A DNA stretch of 64,000 nucleotides from Gemmatimonadota bacterium. Its GTDB lineage: Bacteria > Gemmatimonadota > Gemmatimonadetes > Gemmatimonadales > Gemmatimonadaceae. Shown here in pieces: positions 31,578 through 42,110 of this stretch; positions within the stretch are counted from its first letter, which is position 1, and every line of letters starts with the position of its first letter. Location of the stretch: assembly GCA_028287305.1 (NCBI GenBank), contig JAQBPX010000011.1, positions 186,001-250,000 of the forward strand, in the 5' to 3' direction. A model generated the notes under the pieces. The model worked only from the letters and a program-made list of their open reading frames with translations, was not told the origin of the DNA and did no database searches. The translations under genes and the position numbers were made by a program.

Positions 31578-34100
31578 ATGATTCGCACCCTTGCCGCTCT
31601 CTGCCTTGTCGCATCCGTAGCCGCCGCACAGGACCCGGCGCCGGCGCCCACCCAGCAGCCGGCCACGCCGGCGCCCGGAGGCGCTCCGCCCGTGCAACAG
31701 GTACCGGCGGGCGGCGTGCCGCGGCGGCCGCGGCCGTACTCGCAGGTGATCCCCGATCGCGCGAAGAGCGAGCACGGTGCGATCTCGGTGCACAAGGTGG
31801 ATGAGCGCTGGTTCTTCGAGGTGCCCGACTCGCTGCTCAACCGCGACATCCTGCTGGTGAGCCGCCTCGCGGCCGTTCCCGTGGGCGTCACGGGGCTGAT
31901 CTTCGCGGGCACGTCGGTGGAGGAGCGCGTGATCCGGCTGCAGAAGGTGGGCGACCGCGTGCTGCTGCGAAGCATCTCCTACGCGAGCGTGGCCGACGAT
32001 TCGCTGCCGATCGCGATCTCGGTGGCGAACAACAACTATGCGCCGATCATCGCGAGCTTCCCGGTCGCCGCCTACAACCGCGACACCACCGGCTCCGTCA
32101 TCGACGTCACCGACTTCTTCGCGGGCGACACGCCGGCGCTCAGCGGGCTGGACGCGAACCAGCGACGGACCTTCCAGGTGCGCCGCCTCGACCCCGCGCG
32201 CAGCTACGTGAGCAGCATGCGGAGCTTCCCGACGAACGTCGAGGTACGCCACGTCCAGACGTTCGACGCGACCGGCGCGCCGAGCGATGCGAGCGCCAAC
32301 ACCATCTCGCTGGAGATGCGGCAGTCGCTGCTGATCCTGCCGAAGGTCCCGATGCGCGCGCGCTTCGCAGACGCCCGCGTGGGCTACTTCAACGTGGACC
32401 GCATCAACTACGGGCTGGACCAGCAGAAGGCGGCGCAGGAGAGCTTCATCATCCGCTGGCGCCTGGAGCCGAAGGACCCGGCAGCGTACGCGCGCGGCGA
32501 ACTGGTGGAGCCGGTGAAGCCCATCACGTACTACATCGATCCCGCGACGCCGACCAAGTGGCGCCGTTACGTGAAGGAGGGCGTGGAGAGCTGGCAGAAG
32601 GTGTTCGAGAAGGCGGGCTTCAAGCGCGCGATCATTGCACTCGAGCCACCCACGAAGGCCCAGGATCCGAACTGGGACCCGGACGATGCGCGCTATTCAG
32701 TGGTGCGCTGGGCGGCAAGCCTCACGCGCAACGCGGAGGGGCCGAGCACCGTGGACCCGCGCTCGGGCGAGATCGTGAACAGCGAGATCAACTGGTGGCA
32801 CAACCACATGCGCTCGTACCGCAACCGCCTGATGATCGAGACGGGCGCGGCGAATCCCGAGGCGCGCTCGCTCGACATTCCCGAGGACCTGATGGGCGAG
32901 ACCATGCGCCAGGTGATCGCGCACGAGATCGGCCACGCGCTCGGCCTCTACCACAACATGCTCGCGTCGAATGCGATCCCGGTGGACAGCCTGCGCAGCC
33001 CGAGCTTCACGAGCAAGTACGGCGTGTCGCTCACGATCATGGACTACGCGCGGCAGAACTACGTGGCGCAGCCGGGCGACAAGCTGCAGCCGAAGGACTT
33101 CATTCGCCGCGTGGGACCGTACGACGACTTCGCGATCAACTGGGGGTACCGCGTGCTGCCCAATGCAGCCACGCCCGAGGCCGAGAAGGTCACGCTCAAC
33201 AGCTGGATCACGAAGCAGACGGGCCCGTTTCCCTATCGGTGGCTGAGCGAGAGCTACCGCGCGATCGACCCGCGCAACCAGACCGAGGACATGGGTGACG
33301 ACGCGGTGAAGGCCACCACCTACGCGCTGCAGAACATGCGCAAGATGGTGCCGCAGCTCGTGAGCTGGACCACGAAGTCCGGTGAGGACTACACGGACCT
33401 CGCCGAGCTCTATGGCGAGACGCTGGGCTCGTGGTCCACGTACATGGGACACGTCACGAGCTGGGTGGGCGGCGTGAACATCGACGTCAAGTCCGCCGAC
33501 CAGGCGGGCGCGGTGTTCCACGTGGTGCCGAAGGCGAAGCAGAAGGAGGCGCTCGCGTTCCTGAGCGCGAACGCCTTCGAGACGCCGGGCTGGCTGGCGC
33601 CGGAGGCGATCCTCTCGCGCACCGGCGAGCCGGCGGCGCCGCTGGCCACGCGGCAGGTGGGTGTGCTGACGTCGCTGCTCGACACGCGCCGCCTCGACCG
33701 GCTCTCGCAGTCGGAGGCGATGTCGCCCTCCACGGCGTATCCGCTGGCGGAATTCATGGGCGACCTCCGACAGGACGTGTTCACGCGCAACGTGAGCGAC
33801 CCGTCACGACGGATGCTGCAGCGCGCGTATGTGGAGCGCCTGAACGCGATCCTCAATCCGCCGGCCGCGGCACCGGCTGCTCCCGGCGCGGGCGGTGGCG
33901 GTGGACAGGGTGGCCCACCGCTCCCCTTCCTCGGCGCGCCGAACGTGTCGCGCAGCGACATCCCGGCGCTTGCGCGCATGCAGCTGCGCACCGTGCGCGA
34001 GGAAGCGCGTGCCAACGCGGCCGCGAGCACCGGGCTGGCGAAGGCGCACTGGATGGACATCGCGGACCGGGTCACTGAGGTGCTGGATCCGAGGCGATAG
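31578..34100 (+). CDS. Exported zinc metalloprotease, DUF5117/DUF5118 type
   Basis: An 840-aa protein. A signal peptide (MIRTLAALCLVASVAAAQ) and a Pro-rich linker precede a DUF5118/DUF5117-type region (HKVDERWFFEVPDSLLNRDILLVSRLAA...). The metzincin motif HEIGHALGLYHN starts at H449 and is followed by the Met-turn SLTIMDYARQNYV. The long C-terminal domain includes a Gly-rich linker (PGAGGGGGQGGPP). Such proteins are common in Bacteroidota and Gemmatimonadota, and the substrate is unknown. Its last 48 bases (from 34053) are copied in the tandem duplication downstream. Confidence 0.88.
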   Translation: MIRTLAALCLVASVAAAQDPAPAPTQQPATPAPGGAPPVQQVPAGGVPRRPRPYSQVIPDRAKSEHGAISVHKVDERWFFEVPDSLLNRDILLVSRLAAVPVGVTGLIFAGTSVEERVIRLQKVGDRVLLRSISYASVADDSLPIAISVANNNYAPIIASFPVAAYNRDTTGSVIDVTDFFAGDTPALSGLDANQRRTFQVRRLDPARSYVSSMRSFPTNVEVRHVQTFDATGAPSDASANTISLEMRQSLLILPKVPMRARFADARVGYFNVDRINYGLDQQKAAQESFIIRWRLEPKDPAAYARGELVEPVKPITYYIDPATPTKWRRYVKEGVESWQKVFEKAGFKRAIIALEPPTKAQDPNWDPDDARYSVVRWAASLTRNAEGPSTVDPRSGEIVNSEINWWHNHMRSYRNRLMIETGAANPEARSLDIPEDLMGETMRQVIAHEIGHALGLYHNMLASNAIPVDSLRSPSFTSKYGVSLTIMDYARQNYVAQPGDKLQPKDFIRRVGPYDDFAINWGYRVLPNAATPEAEKVTLNSWITKQTGPFPYRWLSESYRAIDPRNQTEDMGDDAVKATTYALQNMRKMVPQLVSWTTKSGEDYTDLAELYGETLGSWSTYMGHVTSWVGGVNIDVKSADQAGAVFHVVPKAKQKEALAFLSANAFETPGWLAPEAILSRTGEPAAPLATRQVGVLTSLLDTRRLDRLSQSEAMSPSTAYPLAEFMGDLRQDVFTRNVSDPSRRMLQRAYVERLNAILNPPAAAPAAPGAGGGGGQGGPPLPFLGAPNVSRSDIPALARMQLRTVREEARANAAASTGLAKAHWMDIADRVTEVLDPRR

Positions 34101-34149
34101 TCCGTCGCGCCGAGCCAACAGGACTCGCTAGGACAAGGGCAGAAAACGA

Positions 34150-34217
34150 CTGGACCACTTCGGATTGCTCCGTTGTGGTCCAGTAGCTTTCCGAAGTGGT
34201 CCTGTTCAGGTCTTTTT
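34150..34217. terminator. Alternative hairpins, convergent terminator (copy 1)
   Basis: CTGGACCAC (34150-34158) pairs with GTGGTCCAG (34175-34183). Alternatively GGACCACTTCGGA (34152-34164) pairs perfectly with TCCGAAGTGGTCC (34190-34202). A short CCTG/CAGG stem followed by TCTTTTT (to 34217) gives an intrinsic-terminator look. Confidence 0.55.
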
Positions 34218-34416
34218 GTTTGCCCGGCGCGCCAGACCCTAGTTCGAGATCACCCGAAACACCAGCGTCCCCGACGAGTCCACCAGCGCCACGGTGCGAC
34301 GCTCACCACCGGGGATGTCATGGACATCGCGGACCGGGTGACCGAGGTGCTGGATCCGAGACGATAGTCCGTCGCGCCGAGCCAACAGGACTCGCTAGGA
34401 CAAGGGCAGAAAACGA

Positions 34417-34484
34417 CTGGACCACTTCGGATTGCTCCGTTGTGGTCCAGTAGCTTTCCGAAGTGGTCCTGTTCAGGCCTTTTT
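34417..34484. terminator. Alternative hairpins, convergent terminator (copy 2)
   Basis: The same set of hairpins 267 bases downstream, in the second copy of the duplication. This copy lies next to the DUF4397 gene end. Confidence 0.55.
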
Positions 34485-34505
34485 GTTTGCCCGGCGCGCC
34501 GGACC

Positions 34506-35165
34506 CTAGTTCGAGATCACCCGAAACACCAGCGTCCCCGACGAATCCACCAGCGCCACGGTGCGACGCTCACCACCGGGGATGTCCAGGATGCCGGTGG
34601 TCGCGAGCTTTGCCGTGGGCGCCTTGGGGGTGCTGACCCACACTTCCCACTTGCCGGAATCGGCCTGGATGTAGGGCGTCACGAGCCCGAACTCGAAGGG
34701 GATCGACACCTGGACGGCCGAGGTCACGCCGGGCTGCGTGCGCCATCCCTGTACGCCGATCGCACTCGGCGCCAGGTGCAACACGCGAAGCTTGCTCCGC
34801 CCCGGCAGCACGGTGGATCCGGTGTCGACCAGCACCGAGGCGCTGAGGGTGGTGGCCTGGCTGGTAGCGACGGCGGTCACCACGCCGCCGCCGTCGGCTT
34901 GCAGGGTGAACGTCGCGTTGGACGCACCGCCCGCATTCTGCAGGCGCAGCTCGTGGCTGCCGCTCGTGATCTCGATCGGCGCGGAGACCTTCGACGCTGC
35001 GAGGCCCGTGAGCAGCTCCTTGCCATCCACCACCACGTTCAGCGCAACGGAGGACGCGTTCACCACGCGAAGCGAGGCGGGGCCGTGGTTCACTTCAGTG
35101 GAGCTCGAGCAGGCGCCGAGCGTGGCGGCGACGGCGAGCAGCAGCGCGATGCGAGGGGTGGGCAT
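34506..35165 (-). CDS. DUF4397 lipoprotein
   Basis: A 219-aa lipoprotein; MPTPRIALLLAVAATLGAC gives Cys19. The body has the DUF4397 layout: ASLRVVNASSVALNVVVDGKELLTGLAASKVSAPIEITSGSHELRL for the first beta domain, then SKLRVLHLAPSAIGVQGW... and a final GGERRTVALVDSS. These proteins are exported and of unknown role. The ATG at 35165 is used because the signal begins there; an in-frame ATG nine codons upstream adds a polar stretch. The last 27 codons are duplicated in the adjoining 267-bp repeat. Confidence 0.8.
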   Translation of the reverse strand: MPTPRIALLLAVAATLGACSSSTEVNHGPASLRVVNASSVALNVVVDGKELLTGLAASKVSAPIEITSGSHELRLQNAGGASNATFTLQADGGGVVTAVATSQATTLSASVLVDTGSTVLPGRSKLRVLHLAPSAIGVQGWRTQPGVTSAVQVSIPFEFGLVTPYIQADSGKWEVWVSTPKAPTAKLATTGILDIPGGERRTVALVDSSGTLVFRVISN

Positions 35166-35235
35166 GGGTCCAACATATACCGGTTGATTCATCGCGTCGA
35201 TGGCGCCCCGCCCCGGCGTGGAGATAACTTGCGCC

Positions 35236-37137
35236 ATGACAACGCTGCGCAGCCTCGAGGCGCTCGCCGGCCTCTCCGCCGGCACCAGCGCATCCGACAC
35301 GCCCGAGGCCCGTCGCGCGCGGCTCGACAACGCGCAGGCCACCATCGCGTCGGCAGTCGCCGCCGACATCGGTGAGGTGGCCGGCACCAATCCCACCCTC
35401 GCGCGCAGCGCGACGCACAGCGACGACTCCGCGTTTCGCGATGGTGCCTCTGCGTACGTGTTCGGCTTCCGCTTCGCCGACGAGCCATCCTTCGCGCTCA
35501 CCGCCACCTGCCTGGTGGACCAGCGCGCCGTGATGCTCCGACCGGTGGGAACGCCCGCCTCGCCGCAGCTCGCCGCGTTCCTCCGTCGCGTGGAAGCGGC
35601 CTCCATGGCCGGCGAGTCATCGCTCGAGCAGGTCGACGCCACCCCTCACGTGCCGCTGCCCGAGGTCGCGAGGCGCTTCCGCTATCGCAAGCTCGCCGTT
35701 GCCGCACTCGTGATCCTCGCCGCGGCAATCGGCTACTGGCAGTACCAGTCGCGCCAGCGCTCGCCCTTCAAGTTCGGCGAGCTGCGCGCGGGCATGCCCT
35801 TCAGCGACATCCAGGACGCGCAGGATCGCGGCGAGCCGCTGCACATCGGCTGCACGCCGGTCTCCTCCGACTTCCGCATCTGCGACGCGGAGGCGAACGG
35901 GCCATACGGGCACATCACCACCGCGGTGCGCGACGGGCACGTGATCGCCGTGCAGATGCTGCTCTACGACAGCACCCCCGACGTGCGCACCCTCGCGTAC
36001 CGCACCACGAACGAGTGGGACGACGTCGTCAACGGCTACAACAACCACACCGCCGGCGCCCGCGACACGATCCGTTACCGCACGCACAACGATCGCTGGT
36101 CGGCCGAGATGCTCATGCGCGACACGGCCTTCACGCCGATGCTCGTGACCCTGCGCGACGAGAAGAAGGTCGCGCAGGTCGCGAGGCGTCGCGTCGCCAG
36201 CCTGCTGGTGCTCGCGCGACACGGCCTCGCCGATCCCGCCGACCTGGCCGAGACGGAGCGCCACACGCCCGGCACGCTGCTCGCCGGCGCCGACACGCTC
36301 AGCTACGAGGGGCGCCGACTGGCGCTCGCCTCCTCCGCGCTTCCCCGTTGCGCGCCAGAGCCCGTGCTGTTCATGGAAGTGGGCGAGACGGTGCGACGGG
36401 AGCTGCGCCCGGAGGAGCAGCTGCTCCTCGAGCGCTCGATTCCCCTCGTCTATCCCGGGCATCGCCTCTTCCTCGGCACCATGGCCTACCTGGTGGACTC
36501 GGCTGGCGCGGGCGAGGAGATCCACATCTCGCCGATCACGCGCCTCACCGGCACCGATGCCTTCGCCTACGCGATCAGCTTCAAGGGGCGCGCGGCCGCG
36601 GTCGGGCAGCGCGCGCGCCGCGCGCACGGCTTCGGGCTCTGTCGCGCGCCGGCCGAGATCGTGCTCGCGCACTTCGACTCGGCTGCCAGCGCCGTAACCC
36701 ACGTCGAGCACGCGACGCTGGAGCACGAGTCGCTGGCGAGCGACGTGACGCACATCTCGTACGTGGCCGAGGATGATCCCGATTCGCCGCTTCGCATCTG
36801 GTATTCGGCGCTCTACGGCAACGAGGACTGGTACGGGGACGTGAGCTGGATCAGCAACATGCGCCCGCAGGACCTGCGCGTGCTCAACCAGGTGCCTCTC
36901 GCGCTGAAGAAGGTCAATCGCGGCATGAACCACCTGCCGGGCGCGATCGTCGGCGACCCGCGAGAGGTCGAGGCACGGCTGGTGTTCATGGACGAGCTGG
37001 GCTCGGGCGTCTCGATGGCAGGCCGTCGCGCGCGCGCCATCAACAGCACGCCGCGCGGCACGCGCTACGGCTTCATCGTGATGCCGTCGCTCGTGAATGG
37101 CCTGCCGAGCGGATGGACCTTGCTCGCGATGTTCTGA
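35236..37137 (+). CDS. Large uncharacterised protein with one membrane helix
   Basis: A 633-aa protein I do not recognise. Residues about 1-145 look cytoplasmic and acidic. A helix at about 155-173 (KLAVAALVILAAAIGYW) follows a basic FRYRK, which predicts an N-in, C-out protein. The external part contains FKFGELRAGMPFSDIQDAQDRG, a 'G.M....v' repeat like that of SmpA-type periplasmic proteins, with CTPVSSDFRICDAEA nearby supplying a possible disulfide. Its stop codon shares a base with the start of the next gene (TGATG), so the two are coupled. The region 35166-35235 is the divergent promoter area with the DUF4397 gene. Confidence 0.7.
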   Translation: MTTLRSLEALAGLSAGTSASDTPEARRARLDNAQATIASAVAADIGEVAGTNPTLARSATHSDDSAFRDGASAYVFGFRFADEPSFALTATCLVDQRAVMLRPVGTPASPQLAAFLRRVEAASMAGESSLEQVDATPHVPLPEVARRFRYRKLAVAALVILAAAIGYWQYQSRQRSPFKFGELRAGMPFSDIQDAQDRGEPLHIGCTPVSSDFRICDAEANGPYGHITTAVRDGHVIAVQMLLYDSTPDVRTLAYRTTNEWDDVVNGYNNHTAGARDTIRYRTHNDRWSAEMLMRDTAFTPMLVTLRDEKKVAQVARRRVASLLVLARHGLADPADLAETERHTPGTLLAGADTLSYEGRRLALASSALPRCAPEPVLFMEVGETVRRELRPEEQLLLERSIPLVYPGHRLFLGTMAYLVDSAGAGEEIHISPITRLTGTDAFAYAISFKGRAAAVGQRARRAHGFGLCRAPAEIVLAHFDSAASAVTHVEHATLEHESLASDVTHISYVAEDDPDSPLRIWYSALYGNEDWYGDVSWISNMRPQDLRVLNQVPLALKKVNRGMNHLPGAIVGDPREVEARLVFMDELGSGVSMAGRRARAINSTPRGTRYGFIVMPSLVNGLPSGWTLLAMF

Positions 37138-38363
37138 TGGCCAGTCGGCGCGTGGTGGTAATCGGCGCCGGCGCGGCGGGCACCATGGCCGCCATCTTCG
37201 CGGCGAAGTCCGGTGCGCAGGTCACGCTCATCGAGCGCACGAAGGACGGAGGCCGCAAGATCCTGATCAGCGGCGGCGGGCGGTGCAACGTGCTCCCGCT
37301 CTCGGTGGACGAGTCGCGCTTCGTCACCGACTCGAGCCCCAACGTGCTGCGCAAGATCCTCCGCTCGTGGCCACTCGACGAGCAGGTTGCGTTCTTCGAG
37401 GGCGATCTCGGCATCCCGCTGGCCGAGGAGCGCGAGTCGCTCAAGCGCTTCCCGGCGTCGCACAAGGCGCGCGACGTGCGCGACGGCTTGCTCACCCACG
37501 CCGCGCAGCAGGGCGTCACGCTGCGCATGGAGTGCAGCGTCACCGGATTCGCGGCGCACGAGGGCGGATGGCGCGTATCCATCGCGGGACAGCCAGACGT
37601 CACCTGTGACGCGCTGGTCGTCGCGACCGGCGGACTCTCGGTGCCGAACACCGGGAGCGACGGAACGGGCCTGCGCGCGCTCGCCGCCCTCGGCCACGCA
37701 ATCCATCCGCTCTACGCGGCGCTCACGCCGCTCACGTCGAACTCCCCCGCGTTCAACGCGCTGAGCGGGATCAGCTTCCCCGTCACGCTCACCGCGAAGG
37801 ACGGGGCACGCAGCTCGAGCTGGACCGGCGGCTTCCTCTTCACGCACCATGGCTACAGCGGCCCGTCGGTGCTCAACGTCTCGCACGTGGTGGTGCGGTC
37901 GCGACTCGAGGGGGACGCCTCGGCGCGCGTCACGGTGAGGTGGACACCCCTCGGGGACAGGGAGTGGGAGGAGGCGCTCAAGCCGCAGGGCGCGCGAACG
38001 GTGACCGGCGCACTGCGCGCCGAGCTGCCGGACCGCCTGGCCGATGCGCTCATTGCGCTGGCCAGGGTAGACCCACAGCGCGTGCTGTCCGAGCTGCGGC
38101 GTGACGAGCGGCTGCGGCTGGTCGAGGTGCTCGTGCGCGGCGAACTTCCCTGGAACGGCGACGAGGGCTACAAGAAGGCCGAGGTCACGGGCGGCGGGGT
38201 GAGCCTGGCCGAGGTCGACGCGCGCACCATGGAAAGCCGGCTGCACCCGGGGCTGTACCTCTGCGGCGAGGTCCTCGATGCATTCGGGCCGATTGGAGGC
38301 TACAATTTTCTCTGGGCGTGGGCCACCGGTCGCGCCGCGGGGCGCGGCGCGGCCGCGACCTGA
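37137..38363 (+). CDS. BaiN/HI0933-family flavoprotein
   Basis: A 408-aa FAD enzyme. The dinucleotide motif VVVIGAGAAGTMAAIFAA opens the protein. RKILISGGGRCNV is the signature of the HI0933/BaiN group, and a second flavin motif LVVATGGLSVPNTGSDGTG is near residue 165. The C-terminus LYLCGEVLDAFGPIGGYNFLWAWATGRAAG is also typical. Members reduce double bonds or act on tRNA and steroid substrates, so the substrate is unclear. The ATG overlaps the preceding stop. Confidence 0.88.
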   Translation: MASRRVVVIGAGAAGTMAAIFAAKSGAQVTLIERTKDGGRKILISGGGRCNVLPLSVDESRFVTDSSPNVLRKILRSWPLDEQVAFFEGDLGIPLAEERESLKRFPASHKARDVRDGLLTHAAQQGVTLRMECSVTGFAAHEGGWRVSIAGQPDVTCDALVVATGGLSVPNTGSDGTGLRALAALGHAIHPLYAALTPLTSNSPAFNALSGISFPVTLTAKDGARSSSWTGGFLFTHHGYSGPSVLNVSHVVVRSRLEGDASARVTVRWTPLGDREWEEALKPQGARTVTGALRAELPDRLADALIALARVDPQRVLSELRRDERLRLVEVLVRGELPWNGDEGYKKAEVTGGGVSLAEVDARTMESRLHPGLYLCGEVLDAFGPIGGYNFLWAWATGRAAGRGAAAT

Positions 38364-38393
38364 GCACGTTCACTCTCGCGATACGGGCACTGC

Positions 38394-38765
38394 ATGCGCG
38401 GCGATGAAGGCGTCTGGCCATACGAGGGCAAGGGTGATCCCATGCTGCCCCGCGCGATGTATCGCAGGCGCGTGGCCGCGCACGGGATGCTCGCGATCGC
38501 CGTGCTCGCCCTCTCGCTCGGCGGCGGCATCATCGGCTTTCACGCCACCGAGCGGATGACGTGGCTCGATGCCTACCTCCAGGCGGCGATGCTGCTCGGC
38601 GGGATGGGGCCCACGTCCACGCCAGTGACGGTGATCGGCAAGGTGTTCGCCGGCTTCTACGCGATGTTCGCCGGGCTCGTGTTCATCGTGGTGGCCGGCA
38701 TCGTGCTGGGGCCTCCCGCGCACCGCCTGATGCATAGATTCCACATCGACGATGACCAGGGCTGA
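38394..38765 (+). CDS. Two-helix pore-loop (potassium-channel-like) membrane protein
   Basis: A 123-aa protein with helices at about 28-48 (AAHGMLAIAVLALSLGGGIIGF) and 83-106 (VFAGFYAMFAGLVFIVVAGIVL). Between them lies a loop, WLDAYLQAAMLLGGMGPTSTPVTVIGKVF, placed and shaped like the pore loop of two-helix K+ channels, but with GGMGP in place of TVGYG. The C-terminal PPAHRLMHRFHIDDD is cytoplasmic. Channel activity is uncertain. It ends one base before the xanthine dehydrogenase ATG at 38767. A later ATG at 38442 is possible. Confidence 0.65.
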   Translation: MRGDEGVWPYEGKGDPMLPRAMYRRRVAAHGMLAIAVLALSLGGGIIGFHATERMTWLDAYLQAAMLLGGMGPTSTPVTVIGKVFAGFYAMFAGLVFIVVAGIVLGPPAHRLMHRFHIDDDQG

Positions 38766-38766
38766 G

Positions 38767-40853
<2,087 letters not shown>

Positions 40854-40869
<16 letters not shown>

Positions 40870-41294
40870 ACGGCGTGGCGACGGACGTCGCCGCGCACCC
40901 CATGAAGCGGCTCCTCGACGTGCTGCGCGAGGAGTGCGGCCTCACCGGCACCAAGGAAGGATGCGGCGAGGGCGAGTGCGGCGCCTGCACCGTGCTCGTG
41001 GACGGCGTGACCGTCTGCTCGTGCATCGTGCCCTTCGGACAGGCGCAGGACGCCGACGTCGTCACCATCGAGGGCCTGGGCAATGCGCACGGGCTGCAGC
41101 AGGCGTTCATGGACGAGGTGGGCGCACAGTGCGGCATCTGCACGCCGGGAATGGTGGTCGCGGCCAGCGTGCTGAACGAGGATCCCTCGCTCGAGGAGAT
41201 TCGCGTGGGTCTCGCAGGCAACCTCTGTCGCTGCACGGGCTACGCGGCCATCTATCGCGCGATCCTCTCGTCGGCGCGGGCGGGCAAGGCATGA
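40854..41294 (+). CDS. Xanthine dehydrogenase [2Fe-2S] subunit
   Basis: A 146-aa iron-sulfur subunit. The plant-ferredoxin-type cluster is bound by CGEGECGACTVLVDGVTVCSC, and the second cluster, in the helical domain, by QCGICTPGM and LCRCTGY. It passes electrons from the molybdenum centre to FAD. The GTG at 40854 gives a 16-base overlap with the preceding gene and begins the domain (RFTLNGVATDV). The stop overlaps the next ATG. Confidence 0.93.
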
Positions 41295-42106
41295 AGACCG
41301 CGCTCTCCACGCTCGAGATGCGCCGGGCGACATCGGTGGCCGAGGCGCTCGAGATCCTGCGCGATGAGCCGCGGATGCCGATCGCGGGCGCCACCGACGT
41401 GTACGTCGGCCTCAACTTCGGGACGCTGCCGGAGCTGCGATACCTGGACATCTGGGCGCTGGACGAGCTTCGCACGATCACCGTGAACGAGGACGTGCTG
41501 GTGCTCGGCGCGCTCGCGACCTACACGATGATGGTGGCCAGTGCGCTCGTGCAGGAACGGCTGCCCATGATGATCGAGGCGGCGCGACAGGTGGGTGGCC
41601 CGCAGATCCAGAACCGCGGAACGATCGGCGGGAACATCGCTAACGGCTCACCGGCGGGCGACTCGCTGCCGGTGCTCGCGGCGTGTGACGCCGTGGTCGT
41701 GCTGCAGAGTGCGGGCGCCGAGCGGCGGGTCAAGTTCACCGAGTTCTACACGGGCTATCGCAAGACCGTGATGCGGCGCGACGAGCTGGTCGTCGCCGTG
41801 GAAGTGCCTCGCGTGAGTGGGAGGCAGTGGTTCCGGAAGGTCGGCACGCGGGCCGCGCAGGCCATCAGCAAGGTGGTGGTGGCCGGAGTGCGTGGAGAGG
41901 GCGCTCGCATTGCCGTGGGCAGCATCGCCCCAACGGTGATTCGGTTGACCGCCACCGAGCGCGCGCTGGCGACTGGCTCGCTGGACGAGGCGATGGTCGC
42001 GCTGCGCGGCGAGGTGAATCCGATCGACGACATCCGTTCGACCGCCGACTATCGCAAGCGCGTGACGGAGAACCTGGTCCGCCGCTTCTGGACCGAGACC
42101 GCCTGA
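41291..42106 (+). CDS. Xanthine dehydrogenase FAD-binding subunit
   Basis: A 271-aa subunit of the CO-dehydrogenase-flavoprotein type. FAD contacts are in IAGATDVYVGLN and NRGTIGGNIANGSPAGDSLPVL, and RKVGTRAAQAISKVVVA lies in the C-terminal domain. It completes the heterotrimer encoded in the order Mo, Fe-S, FAD. The start overlaps the [2Fe-2S] subunit stop as ATGA. Confidence 0.92.
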   Translation: MKTALSTLEMRRATSVAEALEILRDEPRMPIAGATDVYVGLNFGTLPELRYLDIWALDELRTITVNEDVLVLGALATYTMMVASALVQERLPMMIEAARQVGGPQIQNRGTIGGNIANGSPAGDSLPVLAACDAVVVLQSAGAERRVKFTEFYTGYRKTVMRRDELVVAVEVPRVSGRQWFRKVGTRAAQAISKVVVAGVRGEGARIAVGSIAPTVIRLTATERALATGSLDEAMVALRGEVNPIDDIRSTADYRKRVTENLVRRFWTETA

Positions 42107-42110
42107 CCGC

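Larger units (their letters stand above)
34053..34586. repeat. 267-bp tandem duplication at convergent gene ends
   Basis: Copy 1 is 34053-34319 and copy 2 is 34320-34586. They differ at six positions by my count. Each copy contains the 3' end of the metalloprotease gene (MDIADRVTEVLDPRR), a bidirectional hairpin, and the 3' end of the DUF4397 gene on the other strand. The four differences inside coding parts are all synonymous (GTC/GTG, ACT/ACC, AGG/AGA, and GAC/GAT on the minus strand). This gap (34101-34505) holds no other gene. Confidence 0.9.
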
